From: Henricia sp. BOLD:AAB3569
Lineage: Eukaryota; Echinodermata; Asteroidea; Spinulosida; Echinasteridae
Direction: 5' to 3'
DNA length: 64,000 bases
Assembly: GCA_037783545.1 (NCBI GenBank)
Contig: JBBELK010000011.1
Location: forward strand, 1,426,001-1,490,000
The notes under the pieces were generated by a model that worked only from the letters and a program-made list of their open reading frames with translations, was not told the DNA's origin and did no database searches. Positions within the stretch are counted from its first letter, which is position 1. Every line of letters begins with the position of its first letter. Positions 1 to 19,096 of the stretch are shown here, piece after piece. Made by a program: the position numbers and the translations under genes.

Positions 1-489
1 GTTTCCCCTTTAAACCCAACTTTGTTTTCATCCCATATTTAGTTAGGCACCATACAAAATATTTCGTTAGTAGTAAAATTTGCCGCATATTCTAAAATGG
101 TTTTGTCTGAAGTGTTATAGTTTTTGAGAAACGAGCAAAACAATTATTTTTCGTCTCACGAGACGTAAATTAAATTCGCCCCAAAACCAAGTTGTATTTC
201 GTCCAAACCACTTCGCCCAAGTGCCATTTTGCTATAAATCACTTCGTCCAAACACTACCTCGCCCAAATGCCACTTCGCCCCAAAACCACTTCGTGCACA
301 GGCCGTGGTTCAGGGCGAAGTGGTTTTGGGGCGAAATGACTGCAAACCCTTTTTTGACTGTTTTCTCAAAAGTTAGACGAAGTACGGAGCTTGTTTTTGC
401 TCAGGTTGGTTTTAATCATGCATATCTTCAATCACACAGGGGGATAAAACTATTTTTAACAGTTTACCAATCATGTATACTATCTTTAA
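1..489. repeat. TTAA-flanked MITE, 'cgcccca' family, copy 1 (left end missing)
   Basis: Shares with 7271-7784, 41807-42268 and 45044-45420 a body made of short blocks ending in TTCGCCC(C)A, a CGTCTC(A)TGAGACG-type palindrome and a right end reading GTATACTATCTTTAA. It sits in the RIOX2 intron after exon 767-520. Its left terminus is not visible in the window. Confidence 0.8.
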
Positions 490-519
490 CAAAGTCCAGG
501 CCACTAACAAAGCATATAC

Positions 520-5651
<5,132 letters not shown>

Positions 5652-6697
5652 CTTAGAAGTGAAGAAAAACGAAATAATGTTAACTATTAAGTTATTGTGT
5701 CAGAAAGAAAGGGGGGCGCCTGGGGGCTAGCTCCCCAATGCTCCCCCCACCCTTCCCATGGCTGCCCTCTCCCCAAACGTCTGATTATCAGCAACCTGCA
5801 AAAGGGGGGTGGGGGAGGTAGGAGGTTACCATATAGTTACTTGCATCTTTCCAGCTAACCCAACCCTCGCCCTAGGTAAAGTAAATCACTGTTCGCTACA
5901 CCATACAACTTCGCCAGTTGAGACATGTCAGCACTAAGTCTGTGGAGCATGACATATAATTTAAATTCTAAGTGTTTTCAAAGGAAAACTTGAAATTTTC
6001 TTACTGCTAAACTAAATTCATGCGGTTTCCTCGCCAACACTTTCTGGGGTGTTATGTCATATTAATTATTATGAATAAATATTAATTATTATGAATAATT
6101 AATTAGTGGTCAGGGTGTATGGTATTTATACCGCTTTGTTACCCATTTTTCCACTCAGCTCAGAGCTTGCGACGACTGTCCTGGTGAATTTTGATAAACA
6201 GGTGCGTGAAGTACACAGCTCAGTCGCATGCACGGGCGTACGGTGTCCGCAGTGCACGTGCAGCTTGCACGTACGTACGTACGTGACAGTAAACAAAAAA
6301 ACAACACCGCTGTGTGTGTAGGGCGCCACCATTCGTCAAGTCTTTCGACCACACCGTGTTAGATTAAGTGGACTGGGGAAAGTCTAGGGCTGTGTTCGAG
6401 CAGGAGCATGTTCATGCGAGCACAGCCAGAAACATGTAACTACTGATTTAACAAATGACGAGCGTTGATCGTCAGCAACTAAAAGTAAACCATTTATTGG
6501 TTGAATGAGTAATAACGATACAAGCATGTTTATGGTTAAGCTCGCAAAACGACAGATCTTTTGCATGACAGCATCTTGGGGGAGGGCGTGTGAAGTGTTT
6601 ATGTTGTCTATATATAAATCGGGAATTTCCATTGTCACAGCATTTGAAAACAAAGGGTCTATACGGCCGATACGAACTCTTGATGGCGACCAAACAC

Positions 6698-7020
6698 CAG
6701 GGGCCAATTTCATAGAGCATAAAAAAATTGCTTAAACATGAAAAACTTTGCTTGATAAAATTAGGTTACCAGCAAAAATTTCATGAGATTGTCATGGTAA
6801 TGGGGCCATTTTCATAGAGGTGTTTAAGCACTAATACAAACAACTAGGGAACGTTACCAGTAAAATCCTCATGTGATAGAAGTAGTGTATGACCAGTTTT
6901 AGAGGACTGTTTACCATGACAATCTGATGAATTTTTTGCTGGTAACCTTATTTTATCAAGCAATGTTTTTCATGATTAATCAATTTTTCATGCTTAAGCA
7001 GCTCTATGAAATTGGCTTCT
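6698..7020. repeat. Inverted-repeat element with GGGCCAATTTCATAGAG ends, copy 1
   Basis: Both ends read GGCCAATTTCATAGAG in opposite orientations, with TTAAGCA-type subterminal sequence. A related copy is at 28695-28939. An internal second copy of the end at about 6804 suggests a nested or partly duplicated element. Confidence 0.7.
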
Positions 7021-7270
7021 GGTATGGACAGGAAAGGCTACTATGAAATATCCAGGAAATCACAGCCAAGGATTCTCAGAGAAAACTGTCATTTAATCTA
7101 TTTATATTTAAAAACATTTTCATGAAAGCCCTGTACAAAATTGAAATAATCGAGTTCGTAATTACAAAGTGAGCATGCGCAAATTATCTACGCAAACTTT
7201 CAGCAGAAACAACCAATCACTGGATTATTGGTGAACAATTCGTGTTATAATAACAAAAAATCCTGTTTAT

Positions 7271-7784
7271 TTAAAGATAGTATACATGATTGGTAAACTG
7301 TTACAAATAGTTTTATCCCCGGCCCCTGTGTGAATGAAGATATGCATGATTAAAACCAACCTGAGCAAAAACCAGCTCCGTACATCGTCTAACTTTTGAG
7401 AAAACAGTCAAAAAAGGGTTTGCAGTAATTTCGCCCCAAAACCATTTCGCCCTGAACCACGGCCTGTGCACGAAGTGGTTTGGGGCGAAGTAGCATTTGA
7501 GCGATGTAGTGTTTGGACGAAGTGATTTGGGGCGAAATGGCACTCGGGCGATGTGGTTTGGGGCGAAATGGCACTTGGGCGAAATGGTTTTGGGGCGAAT
7601 TTAATTTTCGTCTCATGAGACGAAAACTAACTGTTTTTACTCATTTCTCAAAGACTATAGCACTTCAGACAAAACCATTTCAGGGGAAGTTTCCTACGGT
7701 CATCATGTTTATATTGTGTAAGTTATGCGTAAATCTGTGAACATTTCTGATTTCCGAGATACCAATCATGTATACTGCCTTTAA
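7271..7784. repeat. TTAA-flanked MITE, 'cgcccca' family, copy 2
   Basis: Flanked by TTAA on both sides. Termini are TTAAAGATAGTATACATGAT and its near inverse ATCATGTATACTGCCTTTAA. The interior has 18-20 bp blocks of the TTCGCCCCA type and the CGTCTCATGAGACG palindrome. Confidence 0.85.
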
Positions 7785-8049
7785 GTGGCTTTCTTAGGAA
7801 AAAAAGAAAGGCGTCTGAGATTCTGATACAAGACAAATTCTTGAAGTTAAATCACAGGCGAGCTGGGGACAGATTCCTCGCTCGCTCTGATAAATTTTGG
7901 CCATTCATTTTGAAATTGCATATGCAAATTGAGTTGTCAGATCTCAAAATTAGTGTCATAATTATACAATATTTATATAAAAAGTACATGTTTATATAAA
8001 AGGTATTGTATATAAACTTGTCAAAAAGTCTGTTTTCAGTCAACATTGT

Positions 8050-9093
8050 TCACTTTGTTGGTCTGATAAGTTCTGAAGTGGAGAAGGCCGGTGAACCGGA
8101 AAAACGACGGTGCGACGAGAAAGTGGCGTTAGGACTGGACTTGCACTGCGCACAGGAGCAAGGCATGTGCCAACCGCTGTAGAGACCGAGGGTTGAGTTC
8201 TGGTGCGGGGTTGGGACTGTCGGCGGTCCTGGTCGCTCCAAAGTCGACCCACCAAAGGGTCTGTACATATGTGATACACCGGGCGTTGAGAGTGTTTTCT
8301 CAGGTCGTATGGATGGTGTTGTTGAGCACAGGGGTGTTGAGAGCAGCAGCGATTTCGGCACGGGGGCGATGGGAGTTGGAGTCGTAGGGAAGTAGCCTCC
8401 ACGATTTGGGGAAGACGGTAGGGGCGCCGAGGGACCAAGACCCGCGCCAAGTTGTCCTGAAGGAAGAGGGGGCGGGGGTACTCCTTGATAGACCTCTCCA
8501 AGAAGCCTCCGCATGTCTTCCATGCTGCTTGACAGCATCAAGATGTAGTTCTTAGCAAGAAGCAGCGTGGCAATTTTGGAGAGTTTCCTGACGGATGGCC
8601 CGTGGGCATAGGGCATGACTTCCCGCAGTCCGTCTAGGGCAGTGTTAAGGTCGTGCATTCGTTTACGTTCCCGACTGTTGATCTTAAGGCGAAGACAATG
8701 CATCTCTTCCTCCGTCAACTGCCTGGCAGACTCGGCGAGCTTGCGTGCGGATTTACTGGTGTACGAGTTATATAAGTCGCGTCGCACATCTCCGATATGT
8801 TTATGATGAGTTACTTTCCCGCCAGCACCCGGAGCCGTGTCGTGAGTGGTCCATGGTGTACCGCCATCCCGGGCAGTTTCCGAGTGCGGCGAAGGCGGCG
8901 ACGATGAGTTGGAAAGCGGCACAGCCGACGATTCTACAGACATGGCGTCGTCGCTGAATTCGGCTCCGGAGTCGGAACCACCGGGCGAGCAACTCGACCG
9001 TGACGTACCGGGAAACGCGTCGTTGGTCGGCGGCGCTGGAGTGTTTGTCGTGCTCGTCGACATTTCCTGTGGTCTCTCAGTCGACAGAAGCAT
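8050..9093 (-). CDS. olig: Olig-family bHLH transcription factor, intronless
   Basis: Nuclear bHLH transcription factor, 347 aa, single exon as in vertebrate Olig genes. The bHLH domain spans about residues 133-190. The basic region is [13 protein letters not shown], helix 1 includes [15 protein letters not shown], and helix 2 includes [17 protein letters not shown], followed by [13 protein letters not shown]. The phrase [17 protein letters not shown] and the [20 protein letters not shown] loop-helix are diagnostic of the Olig family. The flanks are Ser/Pro-rich and low complexity, with a short CSCAQC cluster near the C terminus. The chosen start is the first ATG; a second in-frame ATG at codon 11 is possible. 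In deuterostomes Olig proteins specify neural and glial lineages. Which Olig paralogue this corresponds to cannot be decided here. The gene is intact. Confidence 0.93.
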   Translation of the reverse strand: MLLSTERPQEMSTSTTNTPAPPTNDAFPGTSRSSCSPGGSDSGAEFSDDAMSVESSAVPLSNSSSPPSPHSETARDGGTPWTTHDTAPGAGGKVTHHKHIGDVRRDLYNSYTSKSARKLAESARQLTEEEMHCLRLKINSRERKRMHDLNTALDGLREVMPYAHGPSVRKLSKIATLLLAKNYILMLSSSMEDMRRLLGEVYQGVPPPPLPSGQLGAGLGPSAPLPSSPNRGGYFPTTPTPIAPVPKSLLLSTPLCSTTPSIRPEKTLSTPGVSHMYRPFGGSTLERPGPPTVPTPHQNSTLGLYSGWHMPCSCAQCKSSPNATFSSHRRFSGSPAFSTSELIRPTK

Positions 9094-9171
9094 GGTGTAC
9101 TCGTCCGTTTCCGTCCGGTCGTTCGCGGCAAGGTTCCGGCAGCAAATAAAGTCAAGCGGTATACCCTCGTC

Positions 9172-9179
9172 GGTTTATA
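9172..9179 (-). promoter_or_regulatory. TATA-like box upstream of the Olig gene
   Basis: Read on the minus strand this is TTATAAAC, 79 bp upstream of the Olig start codon. A second AT-rich candidate (TATTTAAG) lies about 30 bp further upstream. Distance and composition fit a core promoter, but this rests on motif match alone. Confidence 0.25.
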
Positions 9180-10240
9180 ATCTAAGGTTGCTTCCAACAC
9201 CGGCTCTTAAATACCCATCTATTGTGGCGTCCACGTGCACTGAACAGCCGGGTGGTTGAGTTTAACTTTCATATACTATCCCGTAATCAAAATCGAGTTG
9301 GAGGGGGGCAGGTCCTTCGCAACATGGGATACTTTCAGCACCGTAGATGGATTGGGTGTCAGAGGCTGGGGGATCCGTCAACCCGTACCATACTGACAAC
9401 CAATCATATGTCACTTTACATGCCGCACGCCGGGCTCGTGTTTATCATCCATCATCGGATTGGTGCAAAACTTATGGTCACCGTTCTGTGCGCGCACAGC
9501 AGGTCATGGTTTGTCTGTGGGGGGTCTGTGGGGGTGCTGACGGGTCCTGAAAACGCAACAGCATGGTTACTGGTGGACATATGGCGATTCGACATTTCAA
9601 ATGTGTAAGAGCAAATATGTGTCGCGTGCCACAACTGCCGTGCTGATGATGCGCCACGCGTACAGAGACTGAACGCCACACAGCCGGCCTTGCCCCTCCA
9701 ATCTCCACGATCGCAGCCCCAGTGCATCACCGACGACTGTTTACCGAGAAGGTTTTAAAAACCATGGAAATAAAACCAGACGTTCGCTCATGTTTCTCGC
9801 CCATTTTATTCCCTGAAATTTAAAGAGAAGTAGTTTGTATTCTGTTCCTGACCAGTTTCTTCAATTTCAAAAGTGACTGTTTATTGGGAAGATCAGACAA
9901 TATTGTTTTCCAATAATTTAATTTTCATAGTTTACTTTAATTTCACCCCAAAACTCGTCAGTCGCTCATAGCTAGCTCAGCGTACCTTTGTAGTGCTGTC
10001 TTCAAGAAGAAAGGAGACGACCAGTTAGGAAGGATCTTACCTTTGTTTAAAAAAGTCATGCAAAATGAATAATTTGTCCCTTTTCTATAACAAAACTTCC
10101 GTCGAAATATGGAAAGTAAATTTGATTAACCAATAAAATCGATTGGACAAGTGTAGGGGGACCTTGGGCATGTGTTCGCGTGTATATGTATGGGGGTGAG
10201 GTGGGGGCGGGGGGTAGTGGGCGCATGTATTATAACTAGA

Positions 10241-10373
10241 CTGGATCCAAATTAGTGGCTTTGGCTGTGGCTATGGCTGTTGCTATGCTGTTGCCACGGG
10301 CGGACAATGACAGTCCTTCGAAACAGCATAGCAACAGCCATAGCCACAGCCAAAGCCACTAATTCGGATCCAG
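10241..10373. repeat. Foldback hairpin with GGATCC ends
   Basis: The left arm CTGGATCCAAATTAGTGGCT runs on as GTGGCTATGGCTGTTGCTATG, and the right arm is its near-perfect reverse complement ending CGGATCCAG. The arms are about 50 bp around a central spacer of about 30 bp. Confidence 0.85.
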
Positions 10374-11433
10374 CCTCATATTTCTGACGTCATCACAAGT
10401 TACAACCAATGACCGGCTTTGGTTGCTGACAAGTTTCTGGTTTAATATGACCACGAAAGTAGGCCAAGTTGGTTAGTTTCAGCAATATCAGCGGAACAAA
10501 ATTGACAGAAAGATTTGTGCGGACTTACTTTTTTGCTTGAAACCATGGCCTACATCCCGGCGTAGCCTACTAGTACACCATATCATTTAAATTCGGCACC
10601 ATATGCGGCGCGGGCCGGGCGCGTGGCCAAACTGTTGATACGCGTGGCACTTCTTTTCAGGCCCGGCAAAATTATATCATCGGTACATCACCCGGTTAAT
10701 TCTGCGGGTGCGTACTTTACAAGGGGCGATGTTCGAGTGCCAAAATGCCGATTTTCCCCCACTTCTTTTCAATCGATAATGTTGGATTTTAACGCTACAG
10801 TGAAGCGAATATAGAACACCCGCGAAGGGTGCTACCCACTGCACTGTGCGTCAATATATGGCGTGACTCTGGGGGTCGTGAAATTAGAAAAATTAGTAAC
10901 TTTGTAAGATTTCTAATTTTTGCGATTAAAATTAAATCAGTGGAGTTTTGGGAGCAAAAACTACAAATATACAGGATGACAATACTTTTGTTTTCTTTTA
11001 AAATCACCCAAAAAACGATGTTTCTTTACCTTTAAATAAATTTTAGATTGATGCGGCAGAACGTCTTGGGCATAATTATTAGCACGTTTTTTGGGGGAAA
11101 TGAGTTTGGCTAGAGTATACTCAGTATGGTCTCGTGGTGGAAACTTTTTAACGACGGCATAGTAGTGGGGTGGATTGTATTTGACAGTTTTGTTGTGAGT
11201 TTTTTTTCTCGGAAAGGAAATTAATTAATTAAATCAAAAATTGAAAAGCTTGCGTCAACCATGGAGCTCCATGCGTCAACCAACAGAGGCGCAATTTTAA
11301 TTTTGGGTACGATGTTAAAGGTACATGTACATTACTGTGATCTGAGATAGCACGCACACGCGGGGAACGAGTTCAAGAAAATCTATTTTCACCGTACGTG
11401 CGTGTGTCGTCTGTTCGCGTTTTGGACCTCAAA

Positions 11434-13199
11434 ATGCCGATTTCTTGTCAACTTTGCGGCGGACCTGCCATTCTGAAAAGACCCAAAACGGTAATGTCTG
11501 TTCAAACATATGATTTTATTAATTTTACGTTGTTATTCATTGCCTAACGTTCATTTTTATTGAAAATTATTGTAGGGCTACTCAAATTTGTGTGTGGAGG
11601 TAGTAAGCTTAAAGAGGTCTATTTCCGACATTCGTTTTAAATTTATGGGTGAGGCGAGGGCGGAGATCCATTCATTGTTTTTCACCGGGCGTGCGAATTG
11701 CGGGCATAGCAACCAATGAAAAAGAATGACACGCTGAGTCTGTGCTCTTGTGGCATTTTACTTTTTATAAATTTTAAGCGAATGTTCATGTTGACGCTGG
11801 GATAATATAAATAAATGTCTTGTATTAATGCACGTATTAATTTTTACGCTCCCCCACCCCCAATTTTTACGCCCATAGAGTTTGCACTTTTCGTGTGACA
11901 AAATCCCCACCCTGCTGGGGCAAAATTTAGGAGACAAAAACCCCATCCGGTACCCATGAGTGCAAAACATGCACTGAATATGTAAGACTTAAGAGGGGAA
12001 AATGTCATGATTTTACTAAGGAAAACTTAAAAGTTTTGAGAGTTGTCCCACAGGTTTAGTGCATGGGGTCCCAGTGGGTGTCCGTGTGCATTGTATTGTA
12101 ATTTGTATGTTTATAATACAGGTAAGCCTACCTGTATAACGTAAAATACAATCAATACAAAATACATGCTGCAGTACATGTATGTAAGGTAACAATTTCA
12201 AATATCTTGATTATTTTATCGCCACGTGTGCTGTTAAAGTTTGTAACAGTGTTTTGCCATTTTCAATTTAAGTGAGTTTAAAGTTTCATTTGTGAGCAGA
12301 ATGTAGGCCTAAGTCAACTTGACTGTCTGTCACCTCGACTTGAGCAAATTCACATCTTCCAGTACTAAAATAATCATTTTTTTTAACGAATCGGTCCTGT
12401 ACACATATTCCATAAGACTTTTAAAAGTGGAATGTACGTATGTATTGTATGTGTAAAATAATGTCAACAACCGTGTATTACACAGAGTCGGAGTCTCAGA
12501 GATTGTGGGTATACATGTATATGAATTCCTGCCATTTAAAATATTAACACGCTTTGGTGGTTAGTATTTAACGATAATAAGTGGCGACCAGTAAGCGGAA
12601 TTCGTTCCGAGATGGTGTGCTACACAAATGCACCAAAATTGCACATTGTATGCCATATTTGTAGGGTTTACTCTTGATGACAGAAGCATGCACCAAATTT
12701 GCACATTGTGCGTTCTAAACATTTGTCGAGTTTAAAATAGGCGAACAATGATAACACAGTTATTTTGGGCATAGTGCCTATGTGTGATAAGAACCTCATG
12801 ATCTTTGATATAGTCGCACAGGGATGCCCACCCTGGGACCCCCAAAATAGTAGCAGAAGGAACCTGTAGTTGCACAGTGTACGACTTGGCCAAGTCCGTG
12901 GGTGCAGCATACAGGGGGCACCTGCCTGTGTGTTTACCAACATCTGTTGGGCTAATTTGGACAGCGTTTGCAAGCATGCTCGAACCACGTGTCGCCAGTC
13001 CGGCACAGTTCGGTTCTACTATTAAATTCCCATTAATTTAATTAGCCTGGGGCCCCTTGAATTTCAATCACCTCCTCTTTTGTTAAACTGGCAGGCATTG
13101 TGGCGAGGGGATGGTTAAAACCCACAGCACACTGCACACGTAGCTAGGCAGCCTTGGCCTTTCTGTAAGATGGGGCAAGCATGACTAGTCACACCGCCC

Positions 13200-13236
<37 letters not shown>

Positions 13237-16200
13237 CCACCCAACACCCACCCCCACCCCCAATCTTTTTTAGCTCTGCTGACCAAATGCTACGTGTTTC
13301 ATGAACTTGGCCTTTCGGTATAGCCAGATTGTTGGGGAGTGTGGCCCTGTCCCACTTTCTTGTTTGTCATCAAAGGTCTGACAGGTTCCCACATGTGCAG
13401 TCAGGGTGTTGGTCCAGTGATAAAAAGCCACCCCTTGTGTGTGTAAACAAGACCCGTGGTTCGCCCCAGGAGCGCAAGATTTTTAGCAAAAGAATCGGCA
13501 TTTCTCCATTATGGTGCCAAGGCAACAAATTTCTTGTGCACTTGTAAGAAAATGTATGTACAATTAAACCTCTCTAGTAGGAGCACTGTTGATGCAATAT
13601 TCTGCTTATAACAAGACAAATTTTAGGTGCCAAATCCAAAAGGATTTCCACCCAAAAGTATATCTGCATTGTCTTTCTTCTTGTGGTGTTCGCACACTGT
13701 GGACTAAGCATTGTTCTACCAAATAAATAGGAAAAATGTAACCGGGTCTTTCCACGGTAAAGGGGGTATTTTGACAACACGGACCATATTTTCGAGGAAA
13801 TACCTTTGTCTGGTCTCAAAATAAAAGAAATAAGTTTAAGTTGTTCTGAAGAGATAACTTGGGCCAAAAAAGGGTTACAAATAGTGTGACAACATGCCTT
13901 TCTAAAAACCCTGTGTACAAATTTCCAATATAACGCTCGTAACCGGGACGGCCTCAAATGTAACACAAGTAGAAAGACTCAACCACAAACATGTACCAGC
14001 GTTTAGTAAAAATGGTCAGAAAAAACACTCCAATATGGCTGTTGATTTTTTTAAAAACCAAATTTGACAGTTTGGTTCAACTTGTACTAGTCAGCTACAT
14101 GTAGTACTACAAATTTGCTAAGAATTGCTACCGGTATATAAGAATGGTTAAGGCAAATATATTTCTTATGCAAGAAAACATGAACATTTTGCATACTTTC
14201 CAGCATTCAGAAAAGAATTATACATCAAAATTAGTAGTGGTTGCAATACTGAAGGTTTATATAAAACAGCTCCATTTCTGTAAAGAGCTTGCGATCATTG
14301 GGCATTGTTACCCCTGATCATCAGGCGTCATGCTCTGAATAGAAAGCAAAGTGTTTGAACAGTCACATGGGCCAAACGCAGCGGATCAGGGAGACAAAAA
14401 GAAAAGATTCACCTACTTGGAAAGCAAAGAGACCCTATAAGGCCCAGGGGTACATTTAGTTCTCAATTTGGCAGTCGGAAGATGTCAAAACTGAAAAATA
14501 CTGAGGATAAAATGACGACAGCCTGATAGGCCCTGGGGGCGCGAGCGTATTAAGAAGCGGTTAGCCAGGCCTGACTAGCGAGTAGACAATACCGGGATTC
14601 TGTCCCTGTACGTTCTACCCTTTTGTTGGAGGGGATCAAGTTTTAGCCTAGACAGATGGGGCTTGCCTGGGCTTAATGTAATTCAAAACAGCTTGTCTAT
14701 TCAGTGATTTCAATGGGCGCTATACGGGTTGTGTGTGGTTACTACTGGGCACAGAAGGCGGGACGCTAACGTTACACACGATCCCAGTTCGGTACTTTTA
14801 AAAAGACAAGTATTTTATGACATTGTATCGCGTCAGTAGCACTGTTTCTAGAGACCCTTGTTCAAAACTTGCAAATTTCTCTCCCTTTTTTTTCTTAATA
14901 TCCACATGATGGGAAGTAATAAGGTTTATAACCATGTAGAAGTTTTCAAACTTGTACCATGGAATCCCATTTAAATAACTGCAATGGAACCCAGGGAAAA
15001 TTCTGCATGCAGGATGGCAATGAGAGTCTTACATTTTTTCGTAAGTTGTAAACTGAAACATTACATTTCAAATGCCATTGATCATTAGGGATCAATAATG
15101 ATGGGAATTTACGGTTAATCAGAAACCGGTTTGCAATTCTTTCAAATGTCGGTTAACTGGTTAACCGTTCGGCCGACACTAAAGATCGTTACTGGTGTTT
15201 ATAGATGCATGTGCAATGTACACAATACCCCTAGGCCCCAAAAAATAATAATTTTATTACGACCCCATATAAATTTATTTTCAATTTAAGTCATTACAAA
15301 TAACCCTCTGAAAACTATTGGTAATTCTTTAAAATTGGGTTTCGTTTCAACGTTCGGCAAAACCGGTTTTTCAAATTTTTTTCTCGGTTAAATGGTTAAC
15401 CGGTTAAACATCCCATCCCAATGTACATGTAATAACTGAGTTGTTTGACCCAGTGGTTCCTGGGGAAAAACAATTCTACTCTGTATTAGATTAAGTGTTT
15501 AACATGACTGAATAAACCCCCTCCACGTAAATGCAAAGTCACATCTCTTTAGTCTTTTGCTAATGAAATCCGAAAGAAAAATGTCTGAGGCGCTTCTCGT
15601 CATTGGATTAATTACGATGTCATTGTAAAGAGGACTCCCTGACACCAGATGGGGTCCAGTCTGTCTGTCTGCACTGCGGGACAGATAAAGCTATTTTCTT
15701 TGTTAAAAATCGCATCACAGCCTAAAAAAAAACCCAAGGCCCCAAGGGAGGGGGAGAGTCGACATGACCACTGGATCTTATTAAAATCAAATTATTGGAA
15801 TCTAGTTAGATATGACGATGCACACCCATTCTGTATTTATTCACTCCGAGGCTGTAAGACTAATGAGCCGGCTTTTAGAGCAAGTATAACATGTCTCAAA
15901 TCAGATTGGGGTGTCTTTGTTGTGCCATGTTAAGCTCGTTGTTAGCCTGTTTAACAGAAGTGACCACTACATTGTCCAGCCTCCGGTATGGCCACATTAT
16001 TAACAGCTAGTGCATACTCTAGACAAGTTGCCCCTTATGGTCAAATTCATTCTTTATTATTCGGCAATCTCCCGCATTAGACTCTTTAGAAACGAAGAGC
16101 AGGGGCGGATACAGGAATTTTTCCAGGAGGGGGTTTTGCCCATTAGATTTTTTATGTCGGCTTGTTTCGGACAGGCGGACACACAAAAAATGCATTACAT

Positions 16201-19051
16201 TATTTTTTTGGTGTCGGAGCAGAGAGGGGTTTTGACCCCCCCCCCCCCCCCCCCCCCCCCCACCCCCCTCCTCCCTCCCCTCCCCTCCCCTCTGGATCCA
16301 CGCCTGAAGAGGTAGTTGTTAATTCTTTCAAGTAAACTTTCTGCTGTTACACGATGTGACCAGCTTTGTGATATAACAGATTTTTTATTTATTCCGATAA
16401 CCATGATAAATAACCTAATTCCCGTTAATTCAAGTTTCAAAATATTTTAAGCATGTTATGAAGGAATAGACCTTATGCATGGCGGCCATGACAGAGGGCA
16501 GGTTTTCATATTCAAATATGTGACAATAGACCCACAAAGTGCCTACTCGTGCGTGACGCACTGTGACAATGTGACTGCCCTCTATCATGGCCGCCGTCCA
16601 TAAGGTCTATTATTTTAAAGTCGCATACCTAAAACTTGAACTGTGTACTTTGTCGCGTGTTGTGTTCGTTGGAACTCTGCCCAGGTGCTTTCTTGGTTTA
16701 TCTGCCAGTCAGTCAGGTAGGTGTGAAAAAGTTGAAATAAAAAGGAACGTTGCCGCGTCAACTCCTGAACAGAGGATTTTTGTGTGGCTTGTGCCAATAT
16801 TTTTGATGATTAGACCCTGATTAGACTAAAGCCGTGTCCGCATTGGACTTGTTTTTTTTAAAGGATTTACTAAGACGATGGTAATATGAAAAATGGCTAA
16901 ATTTTACTGCTGTCAATTTTACTACTTGACACAGTAAAATTTTACAGAGACCGTGGGAGAGCATGCGCAGTGTCCCTTCGTAGTTTTGACCTTCACAGCC
17001 CGGACGCACACTTCCGGAGCTCTTTTACCGACTTGCTGTGTCCGCATTGGACTTTTCGTCTCGGGAAAAGTTCCCTGGATAATTTTCCTGGGCAGAGGTT
17101 GGCCAGGAAAAGTAACCGCTGGACTCGGGAAAAAGTTTCTGAAAGGAAAATGTCCTAGGCTGTCCGCATTGGACTTAAAATGGGAAAAGTACCCATCGTC
17201 TCGGTAAGTTTTCCTCCCAAAAAAGTCCAATGCAGACAGGTCTTAAGAGTGCAGACTTGACAGGGTCACCATGCAGCTTCGTAAAATGCTGACAGATTGC
17301 AATACCAATTTCTACATCCTTTCCGTTGGAGAACAACAATCAACAGACGTGTGCCATATTCTATTGGCTCCAAAGAACACACATTGCATTGAACTTGCAC
17401 TTTGCAGGGTCCAAGTGCGTACTGTGAAAGTTAGTGGGAATTGTCTTTTGCTGTGGTAACAGAATTTTTGAGATAACTTAGCTTGGCTTTACCAATTATT
17501 TACTGTGGCTGCACCATGTAACCTTTTTTGAGAGAAAAGTGACAATATGGGGAGACTCGTCTGAAAACATGAACAGAAAACGATGTACTCTGTTTACATT
17601 GTACACTCTATGGCATGATTGTCCATAAAGTACTCTGTGTCGTTCATGAGAACAGACGTTGGGTGTGAAGGACTTGATTTCGTTTGAATCACTCTTTTAA
17701 CTACTTGACGCCGGAGGACGTTTCAACACGCCAAGATTTCTGCATCGGTGTACTGTAGCGGAAGACTTGTTAACACCTTTAGGGAAATTTCACTTGTTCA
17801 CCCGCAGTGATTGACGAGGGAAATGGGCAAAACAGTTTATAACAAAGTGACATTGGGGTGTACAATGACGGTGTATCGACGTAACAACAATACTTTTAAT
17901 ACCGCGCATGGTTAAAGGCTCGTCAGCAATGCGCGCGCATGCCAAATTCGTGGCACGAAATACGCAGCTCCATAGCAAAGGCATAAAGCTGCGTATTTCG
18001 TTGCACGAATTTGGCGCGCGCGCATTGCTGACGAGCTTGTACATGTGCCTTTAATGAGTTCAGTTGTTTTCCTTTCTCCATGTTTCAACTAAAAATAAAC
18101 ACAAATGTTTGAAATAATCCTGGCATTAACTGGTTAAATAAAATAATGTTTTAAAACAATCTTCGGAATGTCTGAACTACAACACAGCGATCCCAAGTCA
18201 GCATTGCCTGCCCTGTGTAAACGTCGCACAGCGTGTACATGTTGCAATGAGAAAAGCCTATAATGAGTAGTGATGCTAAGTCTCTGCTGTACATATGTCT
18301 ACCATGCTTTTAACTCACAGTGGCCTAAACCCTGCGTACACTCGCACGCTTCACGCACACACACCCCCACATGCTACATGCATAGAGCTGACAGCTGGCA
18401 TTACCTTTGAGCAAGTAATTACCGGCAAATTTTAAAGAAATTAAACCCCAATTTGGCCCGCACTCTGCCGCTCGTGCAGCAGGGCGAGCTTAGCACAGAC
18501 AGATGTATTATGGCCCCTGGGTTACGATCGCTAGGCTCCTCAGAAAAAGGCTGTATTGTTGGTGGCCACACCTCTGTTTGTCAGAAAGATTGTCTTCAGA
18601 TGTATTCAGTACATCCCATGGCAACTTGGCAAGGCTTAAAATTTCCACTGGACCTCTAGACTGACTCCAGCAATTTAAATGTTGGTCTAATGTTTTCTGT
18701 GTCGCATTAGACCAATTCATGAATCCTTGCACACTGCGTAAGCCCACTTGCGCAACCTTTTATTGCGTAAGCTGCGCTACATTCTTGTGATAATTACACG
18801 CAAGCCTATAGGGCTTATGCCATTTACAAAAGTTGCGCAAGCTACGAAATTTTTTCGTGAAATCGGCTGCAGTGCTTTTTGTTATTCCTCCTATTTAAAC
18901 AGAAAATTAATATTTGTCCAACTTGGGTAATAAAAAAAATCTTTAGTCTAGCGAAATATTTTACTCACTAAATCTGAAAAGAAACAGAATAAGTTGTCAA
19001 CATTATCACGGTTCTACAAAGTGTAGGAAGGGGGTGAAGGAGGGTGGGGGG

Positions 19052-19096
<45 letters not shown>

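Larger units (their letters stand above)
5652..8049. other. Intergenic: RIOX2 5' flank and Olig 3' flank
   Basis: No gene is supported here. It should contain the RIOX2 promoter and first exon, which I could not identify. It holds a C- and G-rich stretch at 5700-5820, AT-rich direct repeats at 6060-6105, an ACGT alternation at 6271-6283, and two mobile elements listed separately. Confidence 0.5.
9094..11433. other. Intergenic between divergent Olig and CTU1
   Basis: Shared upstream region of two genes transcribed away from each other. The Olig-proximal 300 bp is comparatively GC-rich. No coding exon is supported. It contains a GT/G-rich tract at 10160-10220, one strong hairpin (listed separately) and a CTU1-proximal segment without obvious core promoter motif. 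Confidence 0.5.

Noticed and set aside
6126-6352. Candidate first exon of RIOX2 (minus-strand ATG near 6330)
   Set aside because: No good donor in the right phase and no similarity to the basic N terminus expected; left unassigned.
8846-9259. Plus-strand frame across the Olig N terminus
   Set aside because: Antisense shadow of the GC-rich Olig coding sequence.
15649-15933. 94-codon open frame in CTU1 intron 1
   Set aside because: No recognisable domain, no splice context and a composition like the surrounding intron.
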